DNA of 64,000 bases, taken from Bugula neritina (Eukaryota; Bryozoa; Gymnolaemata; Cheilostomatida; Bugulidae). Shown here piece after piece: positions 13,901 to 25,533 of the stretch. Under the pieces are notes generated by a model, which was given only the letters and a program-made list of their open reading frames with translations, made no database searches and was not told where the DNA came from. Each line of letters begins with the position of its first letter. Position 1 is the first letter of the stretch. The DNA lies in the NCBI GenBank assembly GCA_964035545.1, contig OZ037768.1, forward strand, positions 11,550,741-11,614,740. The letters run 5' to 3'. The position numbers and the translations under genes were made by a program.

Positions 13901-16900
13901 CCATCAGTTCTACCAACTTTTGTGTGGCGCGTGTCAAAGCCTTCCACACTCTCCTTAGCAACGTTCTTAGAGTACTGGCTATTAATACTGTGGGAGATTT
14001 TGTGCTGTTTCTTGGCAAAGTGCTGGTTATGGCTACCAATGTCATCATTGCCTTCTTCATGTTTGATGTTTGTATTCTGTCTTACTCACTTCCTATTCCT
14101 CTCTAGTTTTTGTTTTTGGCGTAAGACATCTAATCAAGCATCAGTATAAGATGCTTTAATTCAGCTGTCAAAGTTATAGTGAAGATAAAAATTTAACTGA
14201 AATGACCAATATTTGTTATTTTAAATTGAGAGTATGAGCTGGTTTAATCTTAGATGTTACTTTATTACAGTTATCAATTAGGGTTTTACCAAACTGGTCA
14301 CTGTTGTATTTCCCTTTTAATTTTAAGTACATGTGTTGTTTTCATAAGTTACCTTTTTTCATAATAGTCATTAGTTTTTTTTGTAATTTTTAGTGCATAT
14401 TATTCTCAGCACTTAGTCTGTCCATATTAGGTGATTTCTGTAAAAATAAGCTGGTTATTTTTTAAAAAGTAGTGATGTGCTAAATGCAATAAGTTTTTCA
14501 AATCCAAGAATTTATCGAATCAATGTATTCTGATTTGCTGGGCAGTTTGGGATAATTGTTATTTGTGAGAAACAAGCTAATTTTTTATAAGACTTGCTGC
14601 AAACATAATGTAACAAGCATCGCCAAAAACATTTCTCTGTTTTTATTGGATATGCAAATTTTGGCTAGCACAAATTTTTTAGCATTAGCATTGAGATGTA
14701 TTTTTCAGCACAATTTTATATTATGGTGGCCAATTTAAATAGTCGTCTTTTTGTAAGAAAGTACATTATGTGAAATGACGATCTGCTAAAAATGCTGGGA
14801 ACAATTTTTTTTAAGTGTTTTAAATGGTTATTATTTTTGATAATTATGCTAAAATGCTGCTCACGTTTCATATAAAATATTCTGTATGATGTCTAGTGTG
14901 GTTGTGTTTTCAGCGTCACAACGCCGGAGCATCGTATGGAAACAGGAATCTCTTCTTCCTTCCAATGCTTGGAATCGCTATCTTCTCCTATTTGATTGCT
15001 CACTGCTTCCTCAGCAGCTTTGAAGTAAGTAGATAACAGCTGTTACATGAAACTATCTCTTAATCAACATACTGACTACAGAATACATGTCCCAGTATGC
15101 ATTGCATTACTGGGTCTGAGAAATTATCTTTAGCGCATCAGGACTTGAACCCCAAGCTGCAACTTGATACATTATCCTAGTATACAGTCATAGTATACAG
15201 TCATAGTGTACAGCTAAAGTATGTGGTTGAAGTATGCCGCTATATTATACAGTTATAGTGTACAGTTATAGTAAACAGTCATAGTGTGCAACCATAGTAT
15301 GATGCAGTCATAGTGTGCAGCCATAGTATGATGCAGTCATAGACTCATAGTATACAGTCATAGTTGACATAACTGTAGTACATTGAATCAGATTATACTG
15401 ACTATTACTATATAAGTCATAATGCAGTCATAGTACAATGAGTCATAGTATAATGAGTCATAGTCATAATACAGTCATAGTCATAATACAGTCATAGTAC
15501 ACAGATAAGGGGCAGGCAGTAAAAGTTGCTCAACATTGTAGATGCTAGTGGATACTTTGCTTCTATGTTTCTGTGAAGATGTAAAACAGAATGATGGTAC
15601 AGAGGAAAAGCCCTACTACATGAGCAAACACCTTATGGTATGCGCATCTTATTTGCCAGTATTTTATATTAAATATTTTCTTCAAGTTTTTGTGATAGCA
15701 GAAGATATTGCCATGTTGTTGATATATGTTATATACATATAATATATATAACATATATATTGTTGATATGTGATTTTGGTTTAATATAGTCCATAGATCA
15801 TCTATCAGCTGGATTCGAGCTTTGAAGCTTAAATTGGAATTTTCTTTTCATTTTTTGTCAAAGGTGTCAAAAATAAATCTCTTGATCTTTTCGAGTAATG
15901 ACTAATGAAATGGAAAGCAAAAATTACTCAAATTTTCTGAAAATTGACGAATACAAATGCAATATCCGTGTAGCTTTTTTCTGATGATTGGGTGAAATCA
16001 GTAACGTATTGTTTCTGTAGTTTTTGGAACTTTTCTTTAAAATTGTGTAGGTAAAGGCATTTTTCAATTAAACTGGTTTACTGGGGTATTATGCCTTGCA
16101 CTGTAAGCTTGGTATGTTTCGAATAACTGAAGCACAATTTTTAGTAGTTCATAATTTTATAAGTTTAATCATCTGGGTGTGTGTTTGCAACTTTCAGAAA
16201 GCTTTCACATCTAAGGTAAGCTTTAGGAGAACTTCTACTCTTTTGTTTTTTGTTTTTTTATTTATAAAGGAATCACGATGCACATGCAAGTTTAGTATTG
16301 CTCAAAACTTATCACTTTACAATTTACTTATATTCAGTCAATAAAATAATTTATGAAAATCTGTTTTGGGAAACAGACAAGGTTTTGCTTTATGGAGCAA
16401 TATCTCTGTGTTTTTTTATAAAATTTCAATATCCACATAGAAATTTTTTAATACTGGAAGTGTATTTGCATCGATATTCCCGTCAAGTTGCTGTTATCAA
16501 ATTTTGACTGTTCCAACACTGCTCAGTTACAGTAAAGTGTTTGCTTTATTGAATAGATTATTTGAACTTTGGGTAGAGGCTAAAAGCTCAGCTTGCCCAT
16601 TCATCTATAGAGGCTTACACCACTAGGTAGAGACACTAGTCTAGCATAGCATGTGTTCTGGTAATATGGTGCTGTCCCTGGCATCACCAATAGCCCGGTT
16701 TGGGGACATGTTTACTTGCTCTTTTGATGCCATTTAGAAGTGGCCACGCCCTGTTGCCATCATTTGAAGCAAAGTCTATAGCCTACTTATAGGAACCTTT
16801 GACATCAGAGCTCTCATAAAGTTGTAACTGTAAACCAACGCCTGTTTTGATGACCTATATATGAAATTATCTTCTCGTGAAGTAGTAATATTGCTCCTTG

Positions 16901-17559
16901 TATACACTAACCATCACAATCCTATACACTGTGATGGTTAGTTGTAAGTATGTGTGTCTATACATAGTTGGCTGTAGGAATTTGGGCGCTTGTGGTTACC
17001 TGCATTAAACCATAGGGGTATAGAGTAATTGCATGAATTGAAATACAATATATACATTACATAATGGATTAAAATATTATGTTGTAGAAACTCAACATTT
17101 GCATTTGCTAATAAAAATATTGCTGATACATAATTCACATTTTGAAAATTACCAACAAAATCTACTACTGTGATAAAAATTTTCAATTGACTTCGTGTTC
17201 AAAATATAACTCTGATCAAACACAGCCTTTTTTAAAGTTAGAGTTCTTAATGTCCTAAGAGTAATGGTTAAATCTATTGCAGTATTCAAGTTTGTTTTCT
17301 ATGTATTAGATTATGCCAATAAATTTATTTTATATTTGTCGAAACTTTTCGTTTTTTCTTTGTGCCATTTTTAAATAGTATTTCATGTTTCTATTTGCAG
17401 AAGTTTGTTGCTAATAGCTCTACAGCTATCAATAAGCAGAAAAAAGTTAATGTTGATGAGGTTGATGGTGTGACTGAGAGCGAGAAGCAAGTTTTGTCAG
17501 CAGGGGACGACTCCAATGTAGCTCCTGAACACGTGCATTTAACAGAGAATAGAAGTTAG
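7908..17559 (+). CDS. SLC44A1: Choline transporter-like protein, SLC44A1/CTL1 type
   Basis: CTL proteins are multi-span plasma and organelle membrane transporters that import choline for phosphatidylcholine synthesis. Coding exons: 7908-7943, 8257-8349, 9350-9498, 9619-9852, 10385-10578, 11555-11644, 11807-11952, 12352-12538, 12766-12961, 13195-13335, 13605-13720, 13901-14067, 14914-15024, 15542-15637, 17401-17559. They join to 704 codons plus TAG. Family landmarks in order: RSCTDIPC before TM1, a long Cys-containing extracellular loop (about residues 55-220), VFTVILLLVILVMRKR, the AGTVAEWFFTRDKK block, KCCICCLYCLEKC, and INTVGDFVLFLGKVL, which closely matches vertebrate CTL1. About ten membrane segments are visible. 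The N-terminus MGGCCCC could be acylated (inference). The acidic C-terminal tail is poorly conserved. A SINE sits in intron 7 and a possible 18-nt microexon in the last intron. Confidence 0.95.
9525..9590 (+). repeat. Dispersed short repeat, copy 1
   Basis: About 66 bp in SLC44A1 intron 3, just before the exon 4 acceptor. It shares TTATGCTACATTTCT, TCTAGAACACAGGCTTTTC and CTGCACCTA in the same order with 41136-41206. Its class is unknown. Confidence 0.65.
12130..12325 (-). mobile_element. tRNA-derived SINE, copy 1
   Basis: Read on the minus strand it begins with a tRNA-like head: an A-box-like segment GTGTAGTGGTTAGAGTGG, then a B-box-like GGTTCCAGTCC. A body shared with the copies at 33641-33835 and 38571-38768 follows. 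It lies in SLC44A1 intron 7 and its tRNA head ends only about 27 bp before the exon 8 acceptor (12350-12351). Confidence 0.8.
15178..15500. repeat. Degenerate AGTCATAGTA-type minisatellite
   Basis: About 320 bp in SLC44A1 intron 13 made of imperfect 10 to 16-bp units around ACAGTCATAGT(A/G)TA. Just upstream, the minus strand carries a lone B-box-like GGTTCAAGTCC (15141-15151). Confidence 0.8.
16198..16215 (+). other. Candidate 18-nt cassette microexon of SLC44A1
   Basis: The 18 bases AAAGCTTTCACATCTAAG are preceded by a pyrimidine-rich tract ending in TTTCAG and followed by the donor GTAAGC. The flanking exons (15542-15637 and 17401-17559) meet in phase 0, so inclusion would add KAFTSK in frame to the cytoplasmic tail. 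The skipped form aligns better with vertebrate CTL1, so this would be an optional exon. The only evidence is splice sites and frame. Confidence 0.35.
16906..16942. repeat. Short perfect hairpin
   Basis: ACTAACCATCACA (16906-16918) and its exact reverse complement (16930-16942) are separated by 11 bases, in the last intron of SLC44A1. Confidence 0.7.
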
Positions 17560-18573
17560 CTTCATAAATATACAAATTAGTATATCTGTAGTCTATTTTG
17601 TAAGATTGCATTGTGCATACTATAGGTTTGACTGTTGTTACTGTTAATTACTTATTTTCCCTTTAGTGTATGTGTTTGGTTTAAACATTTACCATAGCTT
17701 TGCATTTTTATAATATTGTGTTGAGTATTAAATGCTTCTTTACCCACTTACCTATTTTCATATTTCAAAACAAATTAAGTCAAATACATCTTTCATAAGG
17801 TGTACTGATTAAATACATGTGTAAATGTTTATATTATAGTAATTTCTATTAATATTGTGATGTCAGAAACTCATCATTATTTGTATCATGTTTTTATATT
17901 ATTATGCTCAATGTTTATAATTAACTCACATTAATTTGTCTATTTACTTACTTTTTACTGATGAATAAGAGCTACATAGTCTAATATTAACTCACATTAT
18001 AATTATTGATTAAAAATATATGTATAATAAACAAAAATGGTACAACATATAATATCTTGTGATACAATAATCTTACAAGTTTTATTCCAGGAGCATGACA
18101 TACATTTATATTGATTATAATTTGGGTTCGTAAATATGTTGAGATGATATATCAATTTTTAGCATGAAGAAGGATAATAATTATTTTGAAGATAAATTTC
18201 ATAAAATGGGTTTGCAATAGTTATTGGGCATGTCTTCTTTTTCATAGACAAGAATAAAAGCGCAGCAAAAATAAAATCAAAATAATTAATTCATCAAAGT
18301 CATTAATATTGAACATGAATAATACAAGTTGAACACCTGTGCAGAGTCTTAGAAGGCATCAGCTACAATTGTCAAATAATTGCATGAATGTTCATACAAT
18401 GTTTTTCCACCAGTTATTTGTCATGTAACAGAACTGTAAGTCAAAAAATTCAAATTTTAGGATGTGTTTCATTGTATTGAAAATATCCCTTATTAACAGC
18501 TGCATACATGTACCATGTTCCAAAAATAATATTCCGGGCATTAGAGTAGTGAAGTTTTCTACTGTTAATTAAT
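17560..18573. other. Convergent 3' regions of SLC44A1 and RP2
   Basis: AT-rich and without coding signal. A plus-strand AATAAA at 18026-18031 could end SLC44A1, and a minus-strand AATAAA (plus TTTATT at 18081-18086) could end RP2. If both are used the two transcripts would meet or overlap slightly. Confidence 0.5.
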
Positions 18574-19882
18574 CTACACTGACATTTGCATTTCTGTAAG
18601 GTTATTCAAGCAATCAATTTCTCTTGCGCCATCTTCTATAGAGTCACTAATGTGCAGCATTTCACGATAATCTGCCTTTTTTAGAATGTTTTGAATTGCT
18701 TCAACATCTTGTACAGAATACTCCAGCATTATAACTGGGCCAGCTGTTATCTGTAATAAAAAACAAGTGTGAGTGCAGTGTTCTAAAAAACATTGTCACA
18801 CTATGAGATAAAAGTTTAATTTACAAGTTAATAAATTACTGCAACTAACAAAATAATCAAGTATGATAAACTTGACAAAGCAACCTTTAAATTTTTGAAG
18901 TTGTCAAAGTTTAAAATTTATTTTCAGTATTTACATGGTTTTCAAGTTTTAGTTGAAGAATTTAGGTGTTTGACTAATGAGTATTTTATTTATAAGAAAC
19001 GTGAAGCAATGCAGCATAATGATTAAAACTTGCCTGAGGTAAGCAATCAGTCTTTTTAAAAACTCTTTTGGCTTGAGAATCATTCATGGTCATTTCTGCA
19101 GTTTGAACCAAGATGAACTCTTGAAGCATAGCCATAACATTAGTGGCGAGTTGCATCTGATGATTGAAATGGAAAATAGCAATCAAACAGCTATGACCAG
19201 CAGGGCGTTGCTTGCTACCAACTGTATAAGGTATTACACTATTTCTTGCTTCAACAGATACTTCGATAGTGTTGAGTGGCTCAACTGCTGGTAGAGGCAA
19301 GTAATCAGTCAACGAAACTTGCGGTTGGAGAAATGAGCAGTTGTTCTCACCGGGAACTGGTGTAAAATCGTGGATGTTGTTCCAATTATTGTTAAATCTA
19401 CTAATACCAGCTGCTTGGAGATGTTGTTCAAACTGGGGATAAAACATTTTAAGGCATCCAAATTTTACGGCAGTAGTAGACTCGATGATTGGTTGAGTCA
19501 CGCAACATAAAAAAGCAGTTAGCTTTTTACAATCTCTAGTTCTAAATTGCTGGCAAGAAGTGGCTACAACGCAATCAGTGCAATCTCTTACAAATATGCT
19601 GCTTTTTATCGCAGCTATAAATATTCTGCAGTTCACGCAGTCATCAACTGTGACTGTTGCGCAATGATCAAACACATAAATGTCGCAGTTCTCACAATTT
19701 TGTATAATAAACTGTTGTCCATTAATTGATCCTGGCAAGCGTCCAATTGTTTCTCCACTTAGTTTGTCAAGAACAAAGTTTTTTACATCCAACTGTTTTC
19801 TTTTGTCCCATGAAAATTCTTGAGGAGATTCATCTTCAGATAGTTTTGTATGATTAGCCGATTTGCTAAACAGACAACCCAT
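18574..19882 (-). CDS. RP2: RP2, ciliary ARL3 GTPase-activating protein (TBCC-domain)
   Basis: RP2 is the GAP for ARL3 and helps release lipidated cargo in cilia. Two exons on the minus strand, 19882-19034 and 18750-18574, give 341 residues (human 350). MGCLFSK at the N-terminus is the dual acylation signal that anchors RP2 to membranes. The TBCC/CAP beta-helix domain covers about residues 20-180, with ETIGRLPGSINGQQF, QNCENCDIYVFDHCATVTVDD and CQQFRTRDCKK. Arg114 here aligns with the catalytic Arg118 of human RP2. FNNNWNNIHDFTPVPGE and the ferredoxin-like C-terminal domain follow. The intron starts with GC: exon end CAG, then GCAAGT, which is the usual consensus of GC-AG introns. Reading through gives an early stop 15 codons later. 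The join restores LPQITAGPVIMLEYS, which aligns with the human protein. Confidence 0.96.
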
Positions 19883-19889
19883 TCCAGTT

Positions 19890-21240
19890 CTATTATTTAT
19901 ACCAGTGTTACTATTATTATTTACTTTGAGTTATACTAGGTATAAATAACTATTAGTATTACTACAATTATAGGTATAACTATTACTATTACTATTAGTC
20001 TATTACCAAGTTCAATGATAATACTGAAATAGTAATAGTATTAGTATTACTACTTTTAAGTATTATTATTATTGAAATATTCAAAATCGGATATTTAAAA
20101 TCAAACGTTTTACTAACGTTTTTAAACACTTATTGCATATCTGTAATTTTAAAGCAATGAGTTAAATAACTCAGTAATTATTAAGTCCCGTAATAGTGAT
20201 GGTTAAAATTGAGTTTTTAGTACAATTTTGAGTAATCAATTATTTATTTTGCCAAAGCAACGCCTAAACAGAGTAAATCACGTGACGTAGATGCGCTCGT
20301 TTCATTAGCTTATACTTTAAACTTAAAGCTGGCAACAATTGACTAGTTGTTATAGCCTTAAACTCTAATAAAAAGCCATTTTAGATTAAATGATCTTTAG
20401 CAACTTCCACGTATAACTTTGAAGAATTTGAATCTTGCACCCGCAAGTTAAAAGTAAATGTACTTAGCTTCCTGGTTTTATGTCCCTTACAGTTTGTAAT
20501 AGTTCTATAAGCAACTCCAAGTTGGTAATGAATAAGTGCAATAGTTTGTTTTCTTGAGTTTAAAGTTGGGGGTTATTGAAAGTCCCAACTTTAAACTTAA
20601 GAACTGCAAACTATTGCACTCTTTCACCACCAAATTGGAGCTGCTTATAAAACCATTCACTTGTTTGAGTTTTCAACATTGGGAAAACGCATTCTTCCCG
20701 ACAACTTTAAGGTTAACTGTGATTACATTTATAATAATATAGTTTACGGTCGGTGTTCTTTACTATATTCATTTTTATTAGCATAAACAAACCTAAAATT
20801 AACGAAATAATATACTTTATTATTTATATGGACGGATAACTAGAAAAAGCAGCAATATTTTCAACACGGTTATTTATTTATTCCTGTCAACTTTAACTTT
20901 AAGTTTAAGTAATACTTTAAATTTAACTAAACCTAATATACAACTATTACTATTAGTATTACTATTAGTATTAGTACTATTATTACCATTAGACTTAACA
21001 TTACTATTAGTATTAGTTTTTTTTAGTACACTAGTGACTATAAGTATTAACTCTGTAAGTATTGCTTATTTGCTATTAATATTACTATTAGTATTAGTAT
21101 TATTAATAGTAATACACTTACACTGACACAACTGAGACAGCAACCAGTATTTTAGCTACAGTCACAGTGATGACATGTTGATATTGGTTTATCTTTACAG
21201 TCATCGTAGCTATAAGTATAACTATAAGTATGCGCTGCTC
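19890..21240. repeat. Cryptically simple tract upstream of RP2
   Basis: Discontinuous blocks (19890-20065 and 20940-21240) of TACTATTAGTATT, ATAAGTATAACTA and CACTAGCA-type words with no fixed period. The hairpin and some more complex sequence lie between the blocks. Confidence 0.7.
20507..20648. repeat. 142-bp imperfect hairpin (inverted repeat)
   Basis: The left arm 20507-20570 and right arm 20584-20648 are reverse complements at roughly 85% identity over 64 bases. Longest shared blocks are GTGCAATAGTTTG and AGTTTAAAGTTGGG. The loop is only 13 bases. It could be a fold-back element or give a hairpin RNA if transcribed. No target-site duplication is evident. Confidence 0.8.
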
Positions 21241-22179
21241 ACATCAGCAGCAACTCATACTCATACTAGCACTAGCAGTGCCAGTAGCTTTCACTTTGCT
21301 AATTACTATTAGCTGTAGAGAATAGTTTATTGTATTCATACAATCAATCGAAACCAGTTCTACTTATACCTTTGAAGTAGAAAAAACTAGTATCAGTTAG
21401 TAACTGAGTTACTAGATATACTGTTTGTATTTGTTTCATAATACCATGATGTTTCAACTTAATTTTATTTTAATTCAGGCCTTCTTCATTTTAAGAAAGC
21501 ATCTATTACTGTTGTGCTATTATTATTGGCTACCACATTGACACTGCTAAAGGAAATTAGCCGTTTCACCATGTAGTGCGTGTAGAAGTTGTATAAATAC
21601 TTGTAACTATAACTATAAACTGTATAAAATTTGCATTTGTATTTTATGTCTCCTACATACAAAATTATAAAAAATTACTCGGTTTTTAATAACAGCAGCA
21701 ATATTATTGTAATATAAAAATAAAACTACCCCACAAATTTTATTATACAGGTTTGCTGGTTAGATCCTTATAATCATATAATCATAAAGCTTATCAAAAG
21801 CATAAAAGCTTTACTTCTTCCGCCTTAATCTAAAATGATAGGCATGACAACATTATTTTTCTTAAATGATTTTAAACCTCCTCCCTATCCGCCTATACAA
21901 ATAGACTTGCCCTGTGTGCTTTTAGTAAGATGATTCTTCAGATTTTTTTATTATCAGTATGACCTGTTATAAATAGAAAATTGTTTCATATTGGTCGAGA
22001 GTTAGTTTAGCAAAGATTTAAACTTCATTGAGAGCCATGTGGTAAAATACAAAAATATCTCGTTTGAAGCTAGTACTTATCATTAGCTACTCTCTGTTTT
22101 ACTTTTGCTATTTATTTTTTGTTGTACATTTACAGAGTGTTTATTGTAATCATTTTGAGACAAATGTAGATGGGTAAAT

Positions 22180-25100
22180 ATGACTTCTAATCAGAATGGC
22201 TCTACAAGCAGGTAAACTTATTTGAATTGTATGTATTTGTAGTGATTATTTATTATTTGATCAAATAAATGCCTTGCCAAACCAAATTTGTAAACAGATA
22301 AACTATCATTAATAATATGGTTTATATATTTTTACCTGTAACTTGGAGTATATGTTTTAGAGTGCCTATTGAGCATTCTATGGCAGAACTTGGACTTCAA
22401 GAGCCATTTAGTTTGCAAAAATATGTCTTAGGTCAAGCTGAAAAGCTGGAATATTACTGGCCTGATTTAACTGCTGATATGGTGAGTAATAACTTTTGTA
22501 TGGTATAAATTTTTATTTAGTTTATGTGGAGATTGAAGTAGTGTACAGTCAAAAATTAAATAAGAAATTCAAACTCTGCCATAAGTAACCAACTCAAAAC
22601 TGTTGGAATATCTATCCATCATATAGTGGCATGGAACCTAGACATTAACAAAAAAGCTAGTTATATCTCTAAAAAAATTTTGCTATGCTATGCCTTGCAA
22701 GACTTTAAGTTAGCTAATGACAGTATTACATAGCATGTTCATATTATTTAAACTTTAGCACATTGCAGCATGGTCATTGGTTGATTAGCTAGTAGCTGCA
22801 AGCATTTAGTTTGCAGTCCAATAGTGATATCAATGCAATAATCAATTCTAAATAAATTTTAGAAAAAAAATGGTTGTACTAATTGCTTGATGGTAAAAAA
22901 GTTTAGTGCAAAAAGCATTTTTGCTACTTCATTTATGGGTAGTATAGTTATTTATGTTTTAACGAAGACTGCACTCTGGGCTTAGAATCAATTTTTGCAG
23001 AAATATAAGTGACTGGTCTAATTATTAGACAGAGTGATTGAAATGCTTTTAGTACAAATCTTATAGCTTTTCAAGTGTAGATTGTGACTAGCATTGTGAC
23101 TAGCAGAAAGTGCAATATTGTAGACACAACATACACTACAAGGTGCTGATGTAAAAAATGGAACATATATACTTAGACCTTCTGGTGCTATGGATGAACA
23201 GAAAAGAAAATTTCTGACTTTGTCAGTCAAAATGAGTTTTCCAAATGAGTGAGTCTCTGGAATGTGTTTATGTACATCTAAAATGCAAAAAGCTAGTTTA
23301 TTTTTATCAATTTAATTAAAATTACAAATTAATCTTTTAAATAATATGTCCATAGTTGTCAGATTTGGCCTTTGTTTAGCATATTTTATGAGTTTTAGTT
23401 ATATTAGTTGTAAATAGCAATTTAATCTTTAGTTTAATTCAACCAGCTTTCGTCTGGTTAGCGTTTATACTAGATATTATGATGAATACAAACTCATGTT
23501 TATGTTTGTAGACTAGTTAGTGTGTGGCACTTTCCAGTGCTGGTGGATGTTGAGAAGAACGAGAAGGGCGAAACCACTCAGGTGTTTTTCTCTCTCACCC
23601 ACAATCACAGTAACATTACTTCTTTAGACAAACTACTCGGCTATTATAGTGGAAGGCCTTTGAGAGGTGAGTCAGTAGCTCATTTGTTTACATGGTGTTC
23701 TGGCAATAAAATATGTCAAGAATTTAGTTCTCAGCAACAGTGATGTACAGTGCTCCCACTTTAGCTCACGGATTCCTTTTCACAAAGTTCCATAGGTAGA
23801 GAGAAGGGCTTGGACCCTCTATTTTTGGCTTATTGTATGTGTGTATAGGAAACAAATGGCCGAATTTAATAGAGTTAAATCTGGTATGCTACCATGTCAC
23901 AAATTGAAGTTTCGGGACAGTAGCTTAGTGAGATACGGAGGGAGCACTGTAGTAGAATAGAATGTATTTTTATATTCTATGAAAATTATTAAACTTCAAA
24001 TATTTTGTCAATATAATAAGCAAAGTTCTAGATGGCAAAACACCTTCCACTGTTACAGCATTTTCATGGTGACGCTTATTGTTTAATAATTTACTTCGAC
24101 AACGATACGTTTCAGCAAACCAGAGTAAATATAAGCGTAGATTACGGTCTTCTTAGTTGTAGTAGTATATTAATATATTATTAAAATGCAACTAATGTCT
24201 CTCTAGTTGTGAAACAAGGTTTATTTGAAATTTGAATATGACAAGATGCATATTGTTGAAAAGTGTTAGAACAGTTTTCACAGTTCAGTTGCACTGTAGC
24301 TATACAGTTTAGGGCTTAGGCAGTGAATATTTTATTTATTTGAGATTTGTCTGCCAAAGTTTTGTGCTATTTTTTCTGTAATTTTGTCCTCTACATTGAA
24401 GAAAACTGAATATCGTGTGCTAAAACCTCACTCCACTCTACAAAAAGATGATTCAACACTGTCTGTACTTTTAGCTGCAGTTGCATTCCAAAAGAATAAC
24501 AGCTGAGCAAATTGGTGCTATTAAGTTTTAAACCACACTGGAGTGTTATTCATTTTATAAAGTATAGTTAAATAACAGAACTATCTTTAAAAATGAATAA
24601 TAATATGAATATATTTGGTTTTTAAATAGAAAAACTAAAATTTAAACTTTGTAGTATAATAATTGTTTGCCTGGTAAGCTACACCATAAACTCCACTACG
24701 AATTTCTTTCTGTTTAAAAGCTAGATGAATACATTTAGGTGCCTCATTGCCTGGAGTATGCTATATAAAAGAGGGTTTGCTGTACCAACAGGAAAAGAAA
24801 AGATCAGCTGTCCACAATGCTGGAACAAGTGTAAGTGTGTAAGGATGTTCTGGAAATGCATAATTTTTATTGTTGAGCGTGTCAATTGTTGATAAATTTG
24901 AAATTGAGTTTTGTCACCGTTTGATTTTTTTTAGGAAACTTACGAGTCTGCTGAATCAAATCATGTAACTACATTCTAACAAATAAAATATCTTTGGTAG
25001 TTGTAGCTTTATTACCTTTAAGCACTTTAGCATCTTTCAACTTTTTCAGTGCAATGCTCCAGTAACATGCAAGCAAGCTACCTTATGTGCCTTATTTTAC

Positions 25101-25485
25101 CAGTACAACTGTTTTCTATGTAAACACCACATTGTAAATGTTGTTAGTAAAAACTGGGGTAAAGTTACCTCAAAAAAATAGGTGAAACTGGTGCATAGAC
25201 TAGATGAATAAGCTTTACTCTTGTACTGGTGCTGCCTGCTCTCATTTCCTATTCATGTGTATTTACCAGCTTGGCTGTCGCCAGTTATTGCAAACCTGTG
25301 TCCCAGCATATCTCTGTTTACATAGTATTGTACTCATTGTTTTTCTTTTGATTATTGCATTTTGATTTTAGATATGGGTTTATAGCCCTCAGATGGTGGG
25401 TAAAAATTGCTAATATATATATAAGATATATAGATATGTATATAATATATATACATATATAATATAAAATATATATAATATAAAG

Positions 25486-25533
<48 letters not shown>

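Larger units (their letters stand above)
19883..22179. other. Divergent intergenic region between RP2 and SH2-WW gene A
   Basis: Holds the upstream regions of both genes, a cryptically simple tract that starts within about ten bases of the RP2 ATG, and a long hairpin (20507-20648). I see no clear TATA box or further gene. Confidence 0.6.

Noticed and set aside
15120..15160. Possible tRNA gene (minus-strand GGTTCAAGTCC B box)
   Set aside because: No matching acceptor stem or A box that folds. At most a decayed tRNA-derived repeat.
16560..16760. Fourth SINE copy
   Set aside because: Shares only GGCATCACCAATAGCCCGG-like bases with the family. Too short to claim.
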